From assembly GCF_016862815.1 (NCBI RefSeq), contig NZ_BONR01000001.1, positions 496,001 through 560,000 on the forward strand: a stretch of DNA of 64,000 nt, read 5' to 3'. Below are positions 35,017 through 42,309 of this stretch, in pieces. Source of the DNA: Demequina activiva. GTDB taxonomy: Bacteria > Actinomycetota > Actinomycetes > Actinomycetales > Demequinaceae. The notes beneath the pieces are model-generated. The model worked only from the letters and a program-made list of their open reading frames with translations, did no database searches and was not told the DNA's origin. Numbering within the stretch: the stretch's first letter is position 1; every line of letters starts with the position of its first letter. A program made the translations under genes and the position numbers.

Positions 35017-36516
35017 CTACGGGCGGCCGATGTACGGCATCATGTCGCCCACGGCCCAGTTGTACATGTTGCGCACCTTGGCGGTGTTGCCGGGCGTGGT
35101 GGCCTCCATGACCTGGCCGCCGCCCACGTAGATGGCGACGTGGTAGATGGCCGATGCGTTCTTGCCGGAGCCCCAGAACACCAGGTCTCCCTTGCGCAGC
35201 TGGCTGTAGGGCAGCAGCGACACTCCTGCGTACTGCGTGCGCGAGGATCGCGGGATCGAGATGCCGGCCTGGCGCCACGAGGCGGAGGTGAGCCCGGAGC
35301 AGTCGTACGCCGGGCCGTTGCCGCCGTAGGCGTACGGCGCTCCCTGGAGCGTCAGCGAATGCGCGGCAGCGGTCGCGCCTTGGCTCGCGCTCGAGCGCCA
35401 GCTGTTGCTCGGCTCGGGCTCTGGCTCCGGTGCGGGCGGCGGGGTGGTCTCGACGGGTTCGGGCTGATTGGTCTCGGTCGGCTGAGGAGCGGGGGTCGAA
35501 CCGCCGCCGCTCGATCCACCCGAGCTGGAACCACCAGAGTTGGACCCACCGGAGCTGGAACCACCCGAGCCGGACCCACCCGAGTTCGATCCACCCGAGT
35601 TCGATCCACCCGTGTTGTTACCGGTCTGCGAGCCGCCGGAGCCGGAGCTCGATCCACCGGAGGAAGCGTTCTCTCGCTCCTGCTCGGCCGCAGCGGCCTC
35701 CTCGAGGCGCTTCTGCTCCTCCTGGAACTGGGCCTGCTGACGGGCCTGACGCTCGGCGGCGAGGCCGTCCTGGCGCTCGCGCTCGAGCTCGGCGCTCACA
35801 CCGCGCAGCGCGGCAGCGCGGGCGATGGCGGCGTCGCGGGCGGATGCGGCATCGGACACGGCCTGCTGCGCGCCCTCGCGTGCGGACTGGGCGGTGGCGA
35901 GAGCGTCCTCGGCGGCGGCGGCAGCGGCATCGGCGGTCACCGCGGCCTCCTCTGCGTACTCGCGAGTGGTCTCCGCGACGATCTCCGCGGCGCGCACCTC
36001 CTGGACCGTCGCATCGGCATCCGCGGAGGCGCGGTCGAGCGACTCCGATCGCTGGATCACCTCGTCGAAGCCATCGGACTTCACCAGGGCCTCGAACTCG
36101 TCGAAGCTGCCGGCGTTGCGGTAGGCGGCCATGGCCACGCTCGCGAGCCCGGTCTTGGCCTGCGCGAGGGCCTGCTCGGCCTCCTCGGCTTGGGCGTTGG
36201 CGGCGTAGAGGCTGCGCTGGGCGGCCACGTTGGCCTCCTGGGCCTCGTGGTAGTCCACGTCCGCGAGGCGGGCGGCCACGTCTGCCTCGTGCAGGGCGTC
36301 CTCGAGCTGCGCGATCGCGGCGTCCAGCTGGGACACTCCGGCGGCGGCGTCCGCCGCGGCAGCTCGCGCGGCGGCGATCTCATCCTGGCCGGGGTAGTCG
36401 GCGGCAGCGGCGGGCGCGACGGGGAACGCCACCAGGCCGGTGAAGGTGAGCGCGCCCACCAGACCCAGCACCAGGACGCGCACGGACATGCGGCCATCCA
36501 GCAGTCGCTGCGCCAT
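35017..36516 (-). CDS. secreted NlpC/P60 peptidoglycan endopeptidase with coiled coil
   Basis: 499-residue RipA/RipC-like cell-wall hydrolase. A signal peptide (ending VAPAAAA), a long Ala/Glu-rich coiled coil (about 45-280), a Gly/Ser repeat linker, a Pro/Glu segment, then an NlpC/P60 domain: catalytic Cys in YDCSGLTSASW, GDLVFWGSGKNAS, and His in YHVAIYVGGGQVMEA. Expected to cut D-Glu-mDAP-type stem peptides during division. I chose the ATG at 36516 (GAGGGG four bases upstream) over the longer 36570 start; the skipped stretch contains several GTGAC direct repeats. Confidence 0.9.
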   Translation of the reverse strand: MAQRLLDGRMSVRVLVLGLVGALTFTGLVAFPVAPAAAADYPGQDEIAAARAAAADAAAGVSQLDAAIAQLEDALHEADVAARLADVDYHEAQEANVAAQRSLYAANAQAEEAEQALAQAKTGLASVAMAAYRNAGSFDEFEALVKSDGFDEVIQRSESLDRASADADATVQEVRAAEIVAETTREYAEEAAVTADAAAAAAEDALATAQSAREGAQQAVSDAASARDAAIARAAALRGVSAELERERQDGLAAERQARQQAQFQEEQKRLEEAAAAEQERENASSGGSSSGSGGSQTGNNTGGSNSGGSNSGGSGSGGSSSGGSNSGGSSSGGSSGGGSTPAPQPTETNQPEPVETTPPPAPEPEPEPSNSWRSSASQGATAAAHSLTLQGAPYAYGGNGPAYDCSGLTSASWRQAGISIPRSSRTQYAGVSLLPYSQLRKGDLVFWGSGKNASAIYHVAIYVGGGQVMEATTPGNTAKVRNMYNWAVGDMMPYIGRP

Positions 36517-36664
36517 CGTGCCCCTCGCCGATTCTCTCGTCACTGTCGTCACTGTTGTCACATCTGTCACATGCGACTCACCTGTCAGATAGTAAACGCA
36601 AACGCGCGGATCGGCTACCCCTCGGTGGCAAACAGGACACGACCGCCCCCCTGCGCGCGTGCCC

Positions 36665-36670
36665 TAGGGT
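36665..36670 (+). promoter_or_regulatory. -10 hexamer TAGGGT of metX
   Basis: TAGGGT, then six bases, then the metX ATG; no ribosome site. Leaderless layout. Confidence 0.5.
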
Positions 36671-36676
36671 GGCGGC

Positions 36677-37873
36677 ATGGACGACGACGGCATCGAGACG
36701 GACGCCTGGGCCGCCGACGAGGGTCCGGGCGCAGGAGCGCCCATCCCCGCATCGGCCGCATGGCGAGAGGGCGACCACCCAGGGCGCCGTGTCTTCATGC
36801 CCATCGGCGACCTCCCGCTCGAGGCGGACCCGCTCGGCACCCTGCCCGACGTCACGCTGGCATACGAGACCTGGGGCGAGCTCAACGCCGCCAAGGACAA
36901 CGCCGTGTACATCGCGCACGCGCTCACGGGCGACATGCACGTGTGGGGCCCCGCCGAGCCCGGCCACCACACCGGCGGGTGGTGGAACGCGATGGTGGGA
37001 CCGGGCAAGCCCATCGATCCCGCTCGCCACTTCATCGTCTCGGCGAACGTCGTGGGCGGCTGCCAAGGCACCACCGGCCCAGCCAGCGCTCATCCCGAGG
37101 ACGGCAAGCCGTGGGGCTCGCGCTTCCCCTACGTGACCATGCGCGACATGGTGAGCGCAGAGATCCGCCTGGCCGATGCTCTGGGCATCGAGCGTTGGCG
37201 GCTCATCGCCGGGCCGTCCATGGGCGGCATGCGAGCGATCGAGTGGACGGTCATGGCGCCGGGGCGCGTAGGCGCGATCGCTCCCGTGGGCTCGACGGCC
37301 GCCGTCACCGCGGACCAGATCGCGTGGTCGACCACGCAGCTCGCGGCGATCCAGGCCGACCCGAACTTCCGCGGCGGCGACTACTACGACGCTGCCGACG
37401 GCGAGGGACCCCACACGGGCCTAGGCATCGCGCGCATGATCGCGCACACCACGTACCGCTCCGAGGGCGAGCTCGCGGAGCGCTTTGGGCGCACGTATCA
37501 GGGCGGCGGTGACCCGCTGGGCAAGGGCGGCATGTTCGCCATCCAGTCCTACCTGCAGCATCACGCCCGCAAGCTCGCGCGGCGCTTCGACGCGAACACG
37601 TACCTCCGCCTCGCGCAAGCGATCCAGAGTCACGACGTGGGCAGGGGTCGCGGAGGCGTCGAGACGGCACTCGCCCGCTACACCGACCCCGCGCTGGTGG
37701 TGGCGGTGGACTCGGACCGGCTCTACCCGCTCAAGAACTCGCAGCGCCTCGACGCCGCGCTCTCAGGATCCGCCGGTGTGAAGGTGGTCCACTCCCCTGT
37801 GGGTCACGACGGGTTCCTGGTGGAGTCCGGCCAGCTCAACGCCTTCATGGCGGAGTTCGAGGCCGGACTGTAG
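36677..37873 (+). CDS. metX: homoserine O-acetyltransferase
   Basis: Acetylates homoserine for methionine synthesis. The 398-residue alpha/beta hydrolase has the nucleophile elbow AGPSMGGMRAIEW (Ser), catalytic Asp in VVAVDSDRLYPL and His in SPVGHDGFLVES, with typical YETWGELNAAKDNAVYIAHALTGD and GGCQGTTGP. An N-terminal extension of about 30 residues is Ala/Gly/Asp-rich. The ATG is leaderless after TAGGGT. No other met gene is in the window. Divergent from the NlpC/P60 gene. Confidence 0.95.
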   Translation: MDDDGIETDAWAADEGPGAGAPIPASAAWREGDHPGRRVFMPIGDLPLEADPLGTLPDVTLAYETWGELNAAKDNAVYIAHALTGDMHVWGPAEPGHHTGGWWNAMVGPGKPIDPARHFIVSANVVGGCQGTTGPASAHPEDGKPWGSRFPYVTMRDMVSAEIRLADALGIERWRLIAGPSMGGMRAIEWTVMAPGRVGAIAPVGSTAAVTADQIAWSTTQLAAIQADPNFRGGDYYDAADGEGPHTGLGIARMIAHTTYRSEGELAERFGRTYQGGGDPLGKGGMFAIQSYLQHHARKLARRFDANTYLRLAQAIQSHDVGRGRGGVETALARYTDPALVVAVDSDRLYPLKNSQRLDAALSGSAGVKVVHSPVGHDGFLVESGQLNAFMAEFEAGL

Positions 37874-37910
37874 CGGAGGTGGATCGTCCGTCGACGGCGA
37901 GGTACTCGCC

Positions 37911-38477
37911 TCAGGGGAGTGTCGCGGGCGGACTGAACCGCTCGGCATCGGCGACGCCGAACGAGTCACCTGTGGCGTCTACTGTGGCGACCTGCGAGGA
38001 AGACAGTACGACGTCGAGCACAAAGCTGCCGGGGCCTCCCGCGTCGACGATCACAGGTCCGAACCCGACCTGGACGCTTCCCCCGGAGGCCGGGTCCACT
38101 GCAATGACTCCGGTGCCCGATGCCGCATCGACGGCATTGCCTCCAGCATCACGGAGCGTTGCCACCCAGGCCACGGGCCAACTCAAGAAGTCCACGTCCT
38201 GCAGTGCCTGCTCGGGGGACGTGCTGGTGCCCACGAACGCGCCCGTGTCGTTGTAGATGTTGAATGCGGCGTCGAACCGCGCCTCGACAAGGAAGCCACT
38301 CGACTGCGGCGTCAGCGTGGCGCTCGTCACCACCAGCCAGCTTCCCGTCGCCGTCACCGCAGTGGACGAGGCCCGCGCGGGCACGGAGGTTGCGATCACC
38401 ACGGCCGGAGCGGACCAGGCGGCGCCTGTCAGAATGCGGCGGCGGGAGAGTTCAGGGCGACGTCGGCGATCGGTCAC
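37911..38477 (-). CDS. Tat-exported small surface protein, paralog 1
   Basis: 188-residue secreted protein of unknown function. The Tat signal reads ELSRRRILTGAAWSAPAVVI, ending ARASS; three neighbours share it. The mature part is beta-rich (VTATGSWLVVTSATLTP, GSVQVGFGPVIVDAGGPGSF) with no known domain. The GTG at 38477 follows a perfect GGAGGAG. A short 6-bp hairpin (37896-37910) precedes the convergent metX end. Confidence 0.8.
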   Translation of the reverse strand: MTDRRRRPELSRRRILTGAAWSAPAVVIATSVPARASSTAVTATGSWLVVTSATLTPQSSGFLVEARFDAAFNIYNDTGAFVGTSTSPEQALQDVDFLSWPVAWVATLRDAGGNAVDAASGTGVIAVDPASGGSVQVGFGPVIVDAGGPGSFVLDVVLSSSQVATVDATGDSFGVADAERFSPPATLP

Positions 38478-38538
38478 AGCTCCTCCTCCGGGTCTACGGC
38501 CAGGGTAAAGGTCCGTCACAGAATCAGACAACTGCGCG

Positions 38539-39030
38539 CTACGTGTAGTCCCCGGATGCCTCGGAGAACACTCGAGTTCCGGTCTGGACGTGCGTCGCGT
38601 CGATCCTGATGGTGAAGTCATTGTCGTCGCCGGCAACCGACTGACCCTTCACGATCGAGATGACCAGAACGCCGCTGCTGTCGACGACGGCGTTGCTCGA
38701 GAAGGTCGCGACCGGCACCTCGTCGGATGTCGCCGACGGCTGCCATCCCAAGTCAGGGCCAACGCTGACCCCGGAACCCGCAGGCTGGCTGCTCCACGTG
38801 ACGGTCACGAGGATGTCCGTGATCGACTCACCGTCCGGTATGACCACCGTCGCATCGATCTCGTCCTCGTTGCCGCTCGGGGTTACCACGATGTCGATGA
38901 TGCCCGCAGTGGTGGACGCGGCGGCCCGCGGCACTGCGACGCCCAGGATGATGGCCGGCGTGGCCCACGCTGTGCCGACCATGATCCGCCGCCGCGAGAG
39001 GGGGACGTGGGGACCGTCACCACGGACCAT
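38539..39030 (-). CDS. Tat-exported small surface protein, paralog 2
   Basis: 163 residues. Tat signal PLSRRRIMVGTAWATPAIIL, ending PRAAAS. The mature domain (about 120 residues) is acidic and beta-rich (IDIVVTPSGNEDEIDATVVI, ITDILVTVTWSSQPAGSGVS) and lacks cysteines. The ATG at 39030 follows GGGAGG. The four paralogs share the signal but have divergent mature parts; function unknown. Confidence 0.8.
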   Translation of the reverse strand: MVRGDGPHVPLSRRRIMVGTAWATPAIILGVAVPRAAASTTAGIIDIVVTPSGNEDEIDATVVIPDGESITDILVTVTWSSQPAGSGVSVGPDLGWQPSATSDEVPVATFSSNAVVDSSGVLVISIVKGQSVAGDDNDFTIRIDATHVQTGTRVFSEASGDYT

Positions 39031-39126
39031 CGAAGAGCCTCCCTCGCCACCGGTCTGCTGATGCTCGAACCAGCGTACCGCCAAGGGCTCCTGCCGCCAG
39101 CCCCGCCGGCGCTTGAGACGGTCGCG

Positions 39127-39684
39127 CTAGAACGTGAAGACGGATGATCCGGTGACGGTGCCGCCAGCGTTGGTCGCACCCGAGACCACGACCATGGTGG
39201 ACAGGCTCACGGCGGGTGACTTGGCTCGGATCCAGCCCTGCAGGCCGGGGATCGAGTATTGGAAGCTCACCTGCGGATCCTTCGTGAAGACAAGATCGAC
39301 GTTGGATCCAGTGGTCTGCGCGGAGATCAGCCAGCCGTAGGGCCCGGGGAGGTTTCCGATCACGATCGGGGACGCGACGGCGGATGCGGGGAAGCTCGCC
39401 CGCACTTCGAGAGCCACGGGGTAGACGCCCGCGCTGCCCGCGAAGCTGAGGGGTCGGTACTGGATGTCATAGATCGGCTGACCACTGTTGCTACCGATCT
39501 GTGTGACTCCGGCGCCGATGGTGACGGTCCCATCGTTGGGACTGGGTTCGCTCACTGACGCAGCCGCCGGTGGCGCGGACAGGCCCACGATGATCGCGGG
39601 GGTTGCCCACGCCGCGCCGGCGATGATGCGGCGCCTCGAAACGTCGTGTTTGACGCGCGCGGGCGCTGCTTCCTTCTGTGCCAT
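39127..39684 (-). CDS. Tat-exported small surface protein, paralog 3
   Basis: 185 residues. Tat signal DVSRRRIIAGAAWATPAIIV, ending PPAAAS. The mature part is beta-rich (DGTVTIGAGVTQIGSNSG, YPVALEVRASFPASAVASP) with no recognised domain. ATG at 39684 after AGGTAGGA. Its upstream region shares a spaced promoter motif with paralog 4. Confidence 0.8.
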   Translation of the reverse strand: MAQKEAAPARVKHDVSRRRIIAGAAWATPAIIVGLSAPPAAASVSEPSPNDGTVTIGAGVTQIGSNSGQPIYDIQYRPLSFAGSAGVYPVALEVRASFPASAVASPIVIGNLPGPYGWLISAQTTGSNVDLVFTKDPQVSFQYSIPGLQGWIRAKSPAVSLSTMVVVSGATNAGGTVTGSSVFTF

Positions 39685-39784
39685 CGTCCTACCTACTCAA
39701 CTTGTCTTGGCAACTCGCCCAGATGTCCTTGCGGACACCGTGTTCCGAGTTCGCGCCTCGGGCGGGAGCGGATTGCCGTACTCG

Positions 39785-39827
39785 CATGCTAATGAATGAG
39801 AGGGCCGACGACACGCAGTGTGACGTG
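39785..39827 (-). promoter_or_regulatory. conserved promoter/operator motif upstream of Tat paralog 3
   Basis: On the plus strand CATGCTAA, 17 bases, GACACGC, 4 bases, TGACGTG. The same three blocks with identical spacing lie upstream of paralog 4. On the minus strand the order is CACGTCA, GCGTGTC, TTAGCATG; the last could be a -10 and GCGTGTC a -35 about 17 bases away. Confidence 0.65.
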
Positions 39828-39835
39828 CTTCATCC

Positions 39836-39851
39836 TTCTCAGTACTGAGAA
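39836..39851. promoter_or_regulatory. 16-bp perfect palindrome
   Basis: TTCTCAGTACTGAGAA lies just upstream of the conserved promoter block of paralog 3 and 30 bases beyond the end of paralog 4. It may be an operator, or a short terminator for paralog 4. Confidence 0.4.
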
Positions 39852-39882
39852 CGAAGAGGGGCCGAGCAGTGTTCCCGCTCGC

Positions 39883-40380
39883 CTAGGGAAGAATCCCCGG
39901 GAACGCGCGCGAGACCTGCTGGCCACCCGACGTGGTGCCCGTGATGGTCACCGTGTAGCCGGAGTTTGGCGCGGCCTTGAAGAACTCAATGTCGAACAAG
40001 TCTCCTGTGGCGAGCGAGGCGCGCGTGAAGGAGTCGGAGCCAGTCGAGCGCTGGGGGGTGCTCCAGGCCGGGATCCACACGTACGGGTTAGGCCCATTCG
40101 CCGTGGACTTGGTCCACGTCACCAGTACCGTGACGCCCGAGAGCGTCACACCGGCTGGAAGCACGATACTCGCCCGCAGGACGTCGGCCTGTCCATTGCT
40201 GGACAGGAGCGTCACGGTGGTGTCCGACAGGGGATCCGCTGGCGGAGTCCCCCCTGAAGCTGCTGCCGGCGGTGCGGCGAGCCCTACCACCACGGCGGGC
40301 GTCGCCCACGCTGTCCCGATCAGCACACGCCGGCGCGACATCTCGCCCGGCGCAGTTTGGTCTACAACATTCGATGCCAT
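39883..40380 (-). CDS. Tat-exported small surface protein, paralog 4
   Basis: 165 residues. Tat signal EMSRRRVLIGTAWATPAVVV, ending PPAAAS. The mature part is beta-rich (LSDTTVTLLSSNGQADVLRA, LSGVTVLVTWTKSTANGPNP), and its VTVTW/VTWTK strand resembles paralog 2. ATG at 40380 after GAGGG. It is the first Tat gene after the PqqD-like gene, in the same direction. Confidence 0.8.
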   Translation of the reverse strand: MASNVVDQTAPGEMSRRRVLIGTAWATPAVVVGLAAPPAAASGGTPPADPLSDTTVTLLSSNGQADVLRASIVLPAGVTLSGVTVLVTWTKSTANGPNPYVWIPAWSTPQRSTGSDSFTRASLATGDLFDIEFFKAAPNSGYTVTITGTTSGGQQVSRAFPGILP

Positions 40381-40439
40381 CGATGTGTCCCTCTCACTGC
40401 ATTGCGCCATGGGGTTCCGCCCCCACATGCGCGCACGGT

Positions 40440-40491
40440 CATGCTAAGGGATGGGACAGGCCAAGACACGCTCTATGACGTGTGTCACACG
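40440..40491 (-). promoter_or_regulatory. conserved promoter/operator motif upstream of Tat paralog 4
   Basis: CATGCTAA (40440), GACACGC (40465) and TGACGTG (40476), with the same 17- and 4-base gaps as at 39785-39827. A 13-base palindrome CGTGTGTCACACG (40479-40491) overlaps its outer block. Confidence 0.65.
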
Positions 40492-40532
40492 AAACTTTTC
40501 GACACGGTGCCAGGCAAAGGGGACGAGAGTGG

Positions 40533-40856
40533 TCATTTGGGGCGCTCGCGCGGCGGTCGCACCTCGATGAGGCCGCGTTCCTGGAGCGCTCCGAGGACCT
40601 GGCGGACCGCAACCCCGGGGTCCATGCCCTCGGGACGCCCGAACTGCGCAGAGAGGCGCGCGGCAAGCTGACCGACGGAGTACTCGCGTGCTCGCACTGT
40701 CGCCACCAGCGCCGAGGCCAGCGGCGACAGGAGGGTGAGGTCGCTCCCCCGCAGCACCAGCATCTCTCCGTCGCGTTCGAGCACACTGTCCACGTGAGCG
40801 ATCACGCGGTCAGTGTCCTTCGCATCGACGGGGTCCGGGAACCCAGGCAGGCTCAC
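40533..40856 (-). CDS. PqqD-like (RiPP recognition element family) protein, copy 1
   Basis: 107-residue PqqD-family protein. Typical layout: N-terminal strands (DTDRVIAHVDSVLERDGEML, VLRGSDLTLLSPLASALVAT) and a winged-helix C-terminus (YSVGQLAARLSAQFG, AVRQVLGALQERGLIEV). PqqD-like folds bind leader peptides in RiPP pathways, and free-standing copies occur next to HPr-kinase-like and nucleotidyltransferase genes. The GTG at 40856 overlaps the stop of the kinase fusion gene (GTGA), so the two are coupled. No precursor peptide, cyclase or radical SAM gene is nearby. Confidence 0.78.
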   Translation of the reverse strand: MSLPGFPDPVDAKDTDRVIAHVDSVLERDGEMLVLRGSDLTLLSPLASALVATVRAREYSVGQLAARLSAQFGRPEGMDPGVAVRQVLGALQERGLIEVRPPRERPK

Positions 40857-42307
40857 GCGGCTCCGCCTTCGACTACCTCTGGATGAGCGCCAAGGTCCTG
40901 ACCGCTCGCGAGTGCAGGAAGCAGCGGCACCAGCTGCTCGCACTCTCGATAGGACAGCCGCCAGATTCCGCCGGCGTCCTCGATCACGTGGGCGAGGGTA
41001 TGCAGCTGTGCGGGCAGGCGCGGCAGGTAGCTGGTCTGCTCGGCGATCTCCGCCATGCCAAGCAAGAGCGAGACGGGTTCGAGGGTGGGCTGTTCCGGCG
41101 CATCGTCCCGTCTGTCCAGCAGCACCACCCGTGCGAGCCGGAGGTTCTCCGGTGCCGGCAGCAGGCCCAGATCATGGGCGGGCATCTGCTCCTTGAGCCG
41201 GGCCACTCGATCCGTGATCACGGACAACGGCTTGGGATACGGCAGCACCGTGCCGTCGAATGTCACGGCGAGACTCTCGTCCGTCACATACCCGTAGTGC
41301 CGGCCCAACGTGCGCGCCAGCGTGGTCTTGCCGGTGCCGGACGGGGCGATGAAGCCCACCACCTCGCCAGTGTCTGTCGCGATGCCTGCGGCATGCAGCA
41401 TCACCAGTTCGCCGGCACGTGCGTCGATCGCCCGCACCGTGACGGTTGAGGACAGGAAGTGCATGGCCTGGTCCAGGGAGTGATACGTGAGCCAGCCCTG
41501 GGACCGGGCCTCGAGCCGGCGCGACTCCTCCTCGAACACGGCGACGGAGATGGTCACGTCGGGCTCCTCGTGCGCGGTCGGGGCGAGCAGCCATAGCCAG
41601 GTGCGCTCCACGAGCGTCGAGAACGTGAAGGGCGCGTCGCCATGGCACACCACGCGGACCTTCACGCCCAGCGCATCGATGTCCACGAACATGTCGCCGG
41701 CCGAGGGCGATGGCCTGGAGGCGATGTTCTCCGGAAGCATGGACTCCCAGATGGTTGCCATCCAGAAGGCGGCACGTTGGATGTGGTCCGCGAGCATCTC
41801 CACGCGCGCCTCGGAGGCGTCCGGATCGTCCGTCAACGGTGGAAGGTCGAAGTCGTTGGACAGGTTCGCGTCCGCCACCCGCGAGCTCAGCAGGGCAGGG
41901 TGCTCCCGAAGCGGCGCGATCGCCACCACCAGCTCGTACAGGTAGAAGATCTCGGAGAGCGAGAACGCCTTGCGCCTGGCTCGCGGGATGCGCCGCACCA
42001 CCTCGTCACGGTCCTCGCCGCGGCCGCAGATGATCATGTCCGCGTCCGCGACCATGGCAGGAGTGAGGGTGCGCTGCACGTATCCGGACGCGTCCACACC
42101 GCGGTCCTCGATCGCCTTCGCGGTGCGAGGGTGCATGGGCTCGCCGTCAGCGGCGTCCAACCCTGCGGAGCCGACCTGGATCAGGTGCTCTCCGATCCCT
42201 CGCGAGGCGAGTTCGTGCCGGAGGAGCCTCTCGCCTGCGGGGGCACGGCCCACCCCCTCGACGTCCACGATCAGCACGCGGAAAGGCTCCGGGGGCATCG
42301 TGGACAT
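40853..42307 (-). CDS. fusion: inactive LMW-phosphatase-like domain plus HPr-kinase-like P-loop domain
   Basis: 484 residues. Residues about 8-195 match the low-molecular-weight protein tyrosine phosphatase fold (RVLIVDVEGVGRAPAGERLL; SAGLDAADGEPMHPRTAKAI; ADADMIICGRGEDRDEVV), but the catalytic Cys of the CX5R loop is Asp15 while Arg21 is kept, so it should not be an active phosphatase. Residues about 200-484 form an HprK/PEPCK-like kinase domain with P-loop IAPSGTGKTTLAR (about 320-332) and YVTDESLAVTF. It starts two bases after the BY-kinase gene, in one operon with it and the PqqD gene. Substrate unknown. Confidence 0.8.
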   Translation of the reverse strand: MSTMPPEPFRVLIVDVEGVGRAPAGERLLRHELASRGIGEHLIQVGSAGLDAADGEPMHPRTAKAIEDRGVDASGYVQRTLTPAMVADADMIICGRGEDRDEVVRRIPRARRKAFSLSEIFYLYELVVAIAPLREHPALLSSRVADANLSNDFDLPPLTDDPDASEARVEMLADHIQRAAFWMATIWESMLPENIASRPSPSAGDMFVDIDALGVKVRVVCHGDAPFTFSTLVERTWLWLLAPTAHEEPDVTISVAVFEEESRRLEARSQGWLTYHSLDQAMHFLSSTVTVRAIDARAGELVMLHAAGIATDTGEVVGFIAPSGTGKTTLARTLGRHYGYVTDESLAVTFDGTVLPYPKPLSVITDRVARLKEQMPAHDLGLLPAPENLRLARVVLLDRRDDAPEQPTLEPVSLLLGMAEIAEQTSYLPRLPAQLHTLAHVIEDAGGIWRLSYRECEQLVPLLPALASGQDLGAHPEVVEGGAA

Positions 42308-42309
42308 TG

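Noticed and set aside
36517-36570. c-di-AMP (ydaO) riboswitch upstream of the NlpC/P60 gene, as in some actinobacterial wall hydrolases
   Set aside because: The space is short and lacks the conserved riboswitch core; only GTGAC direct repeats are seen.
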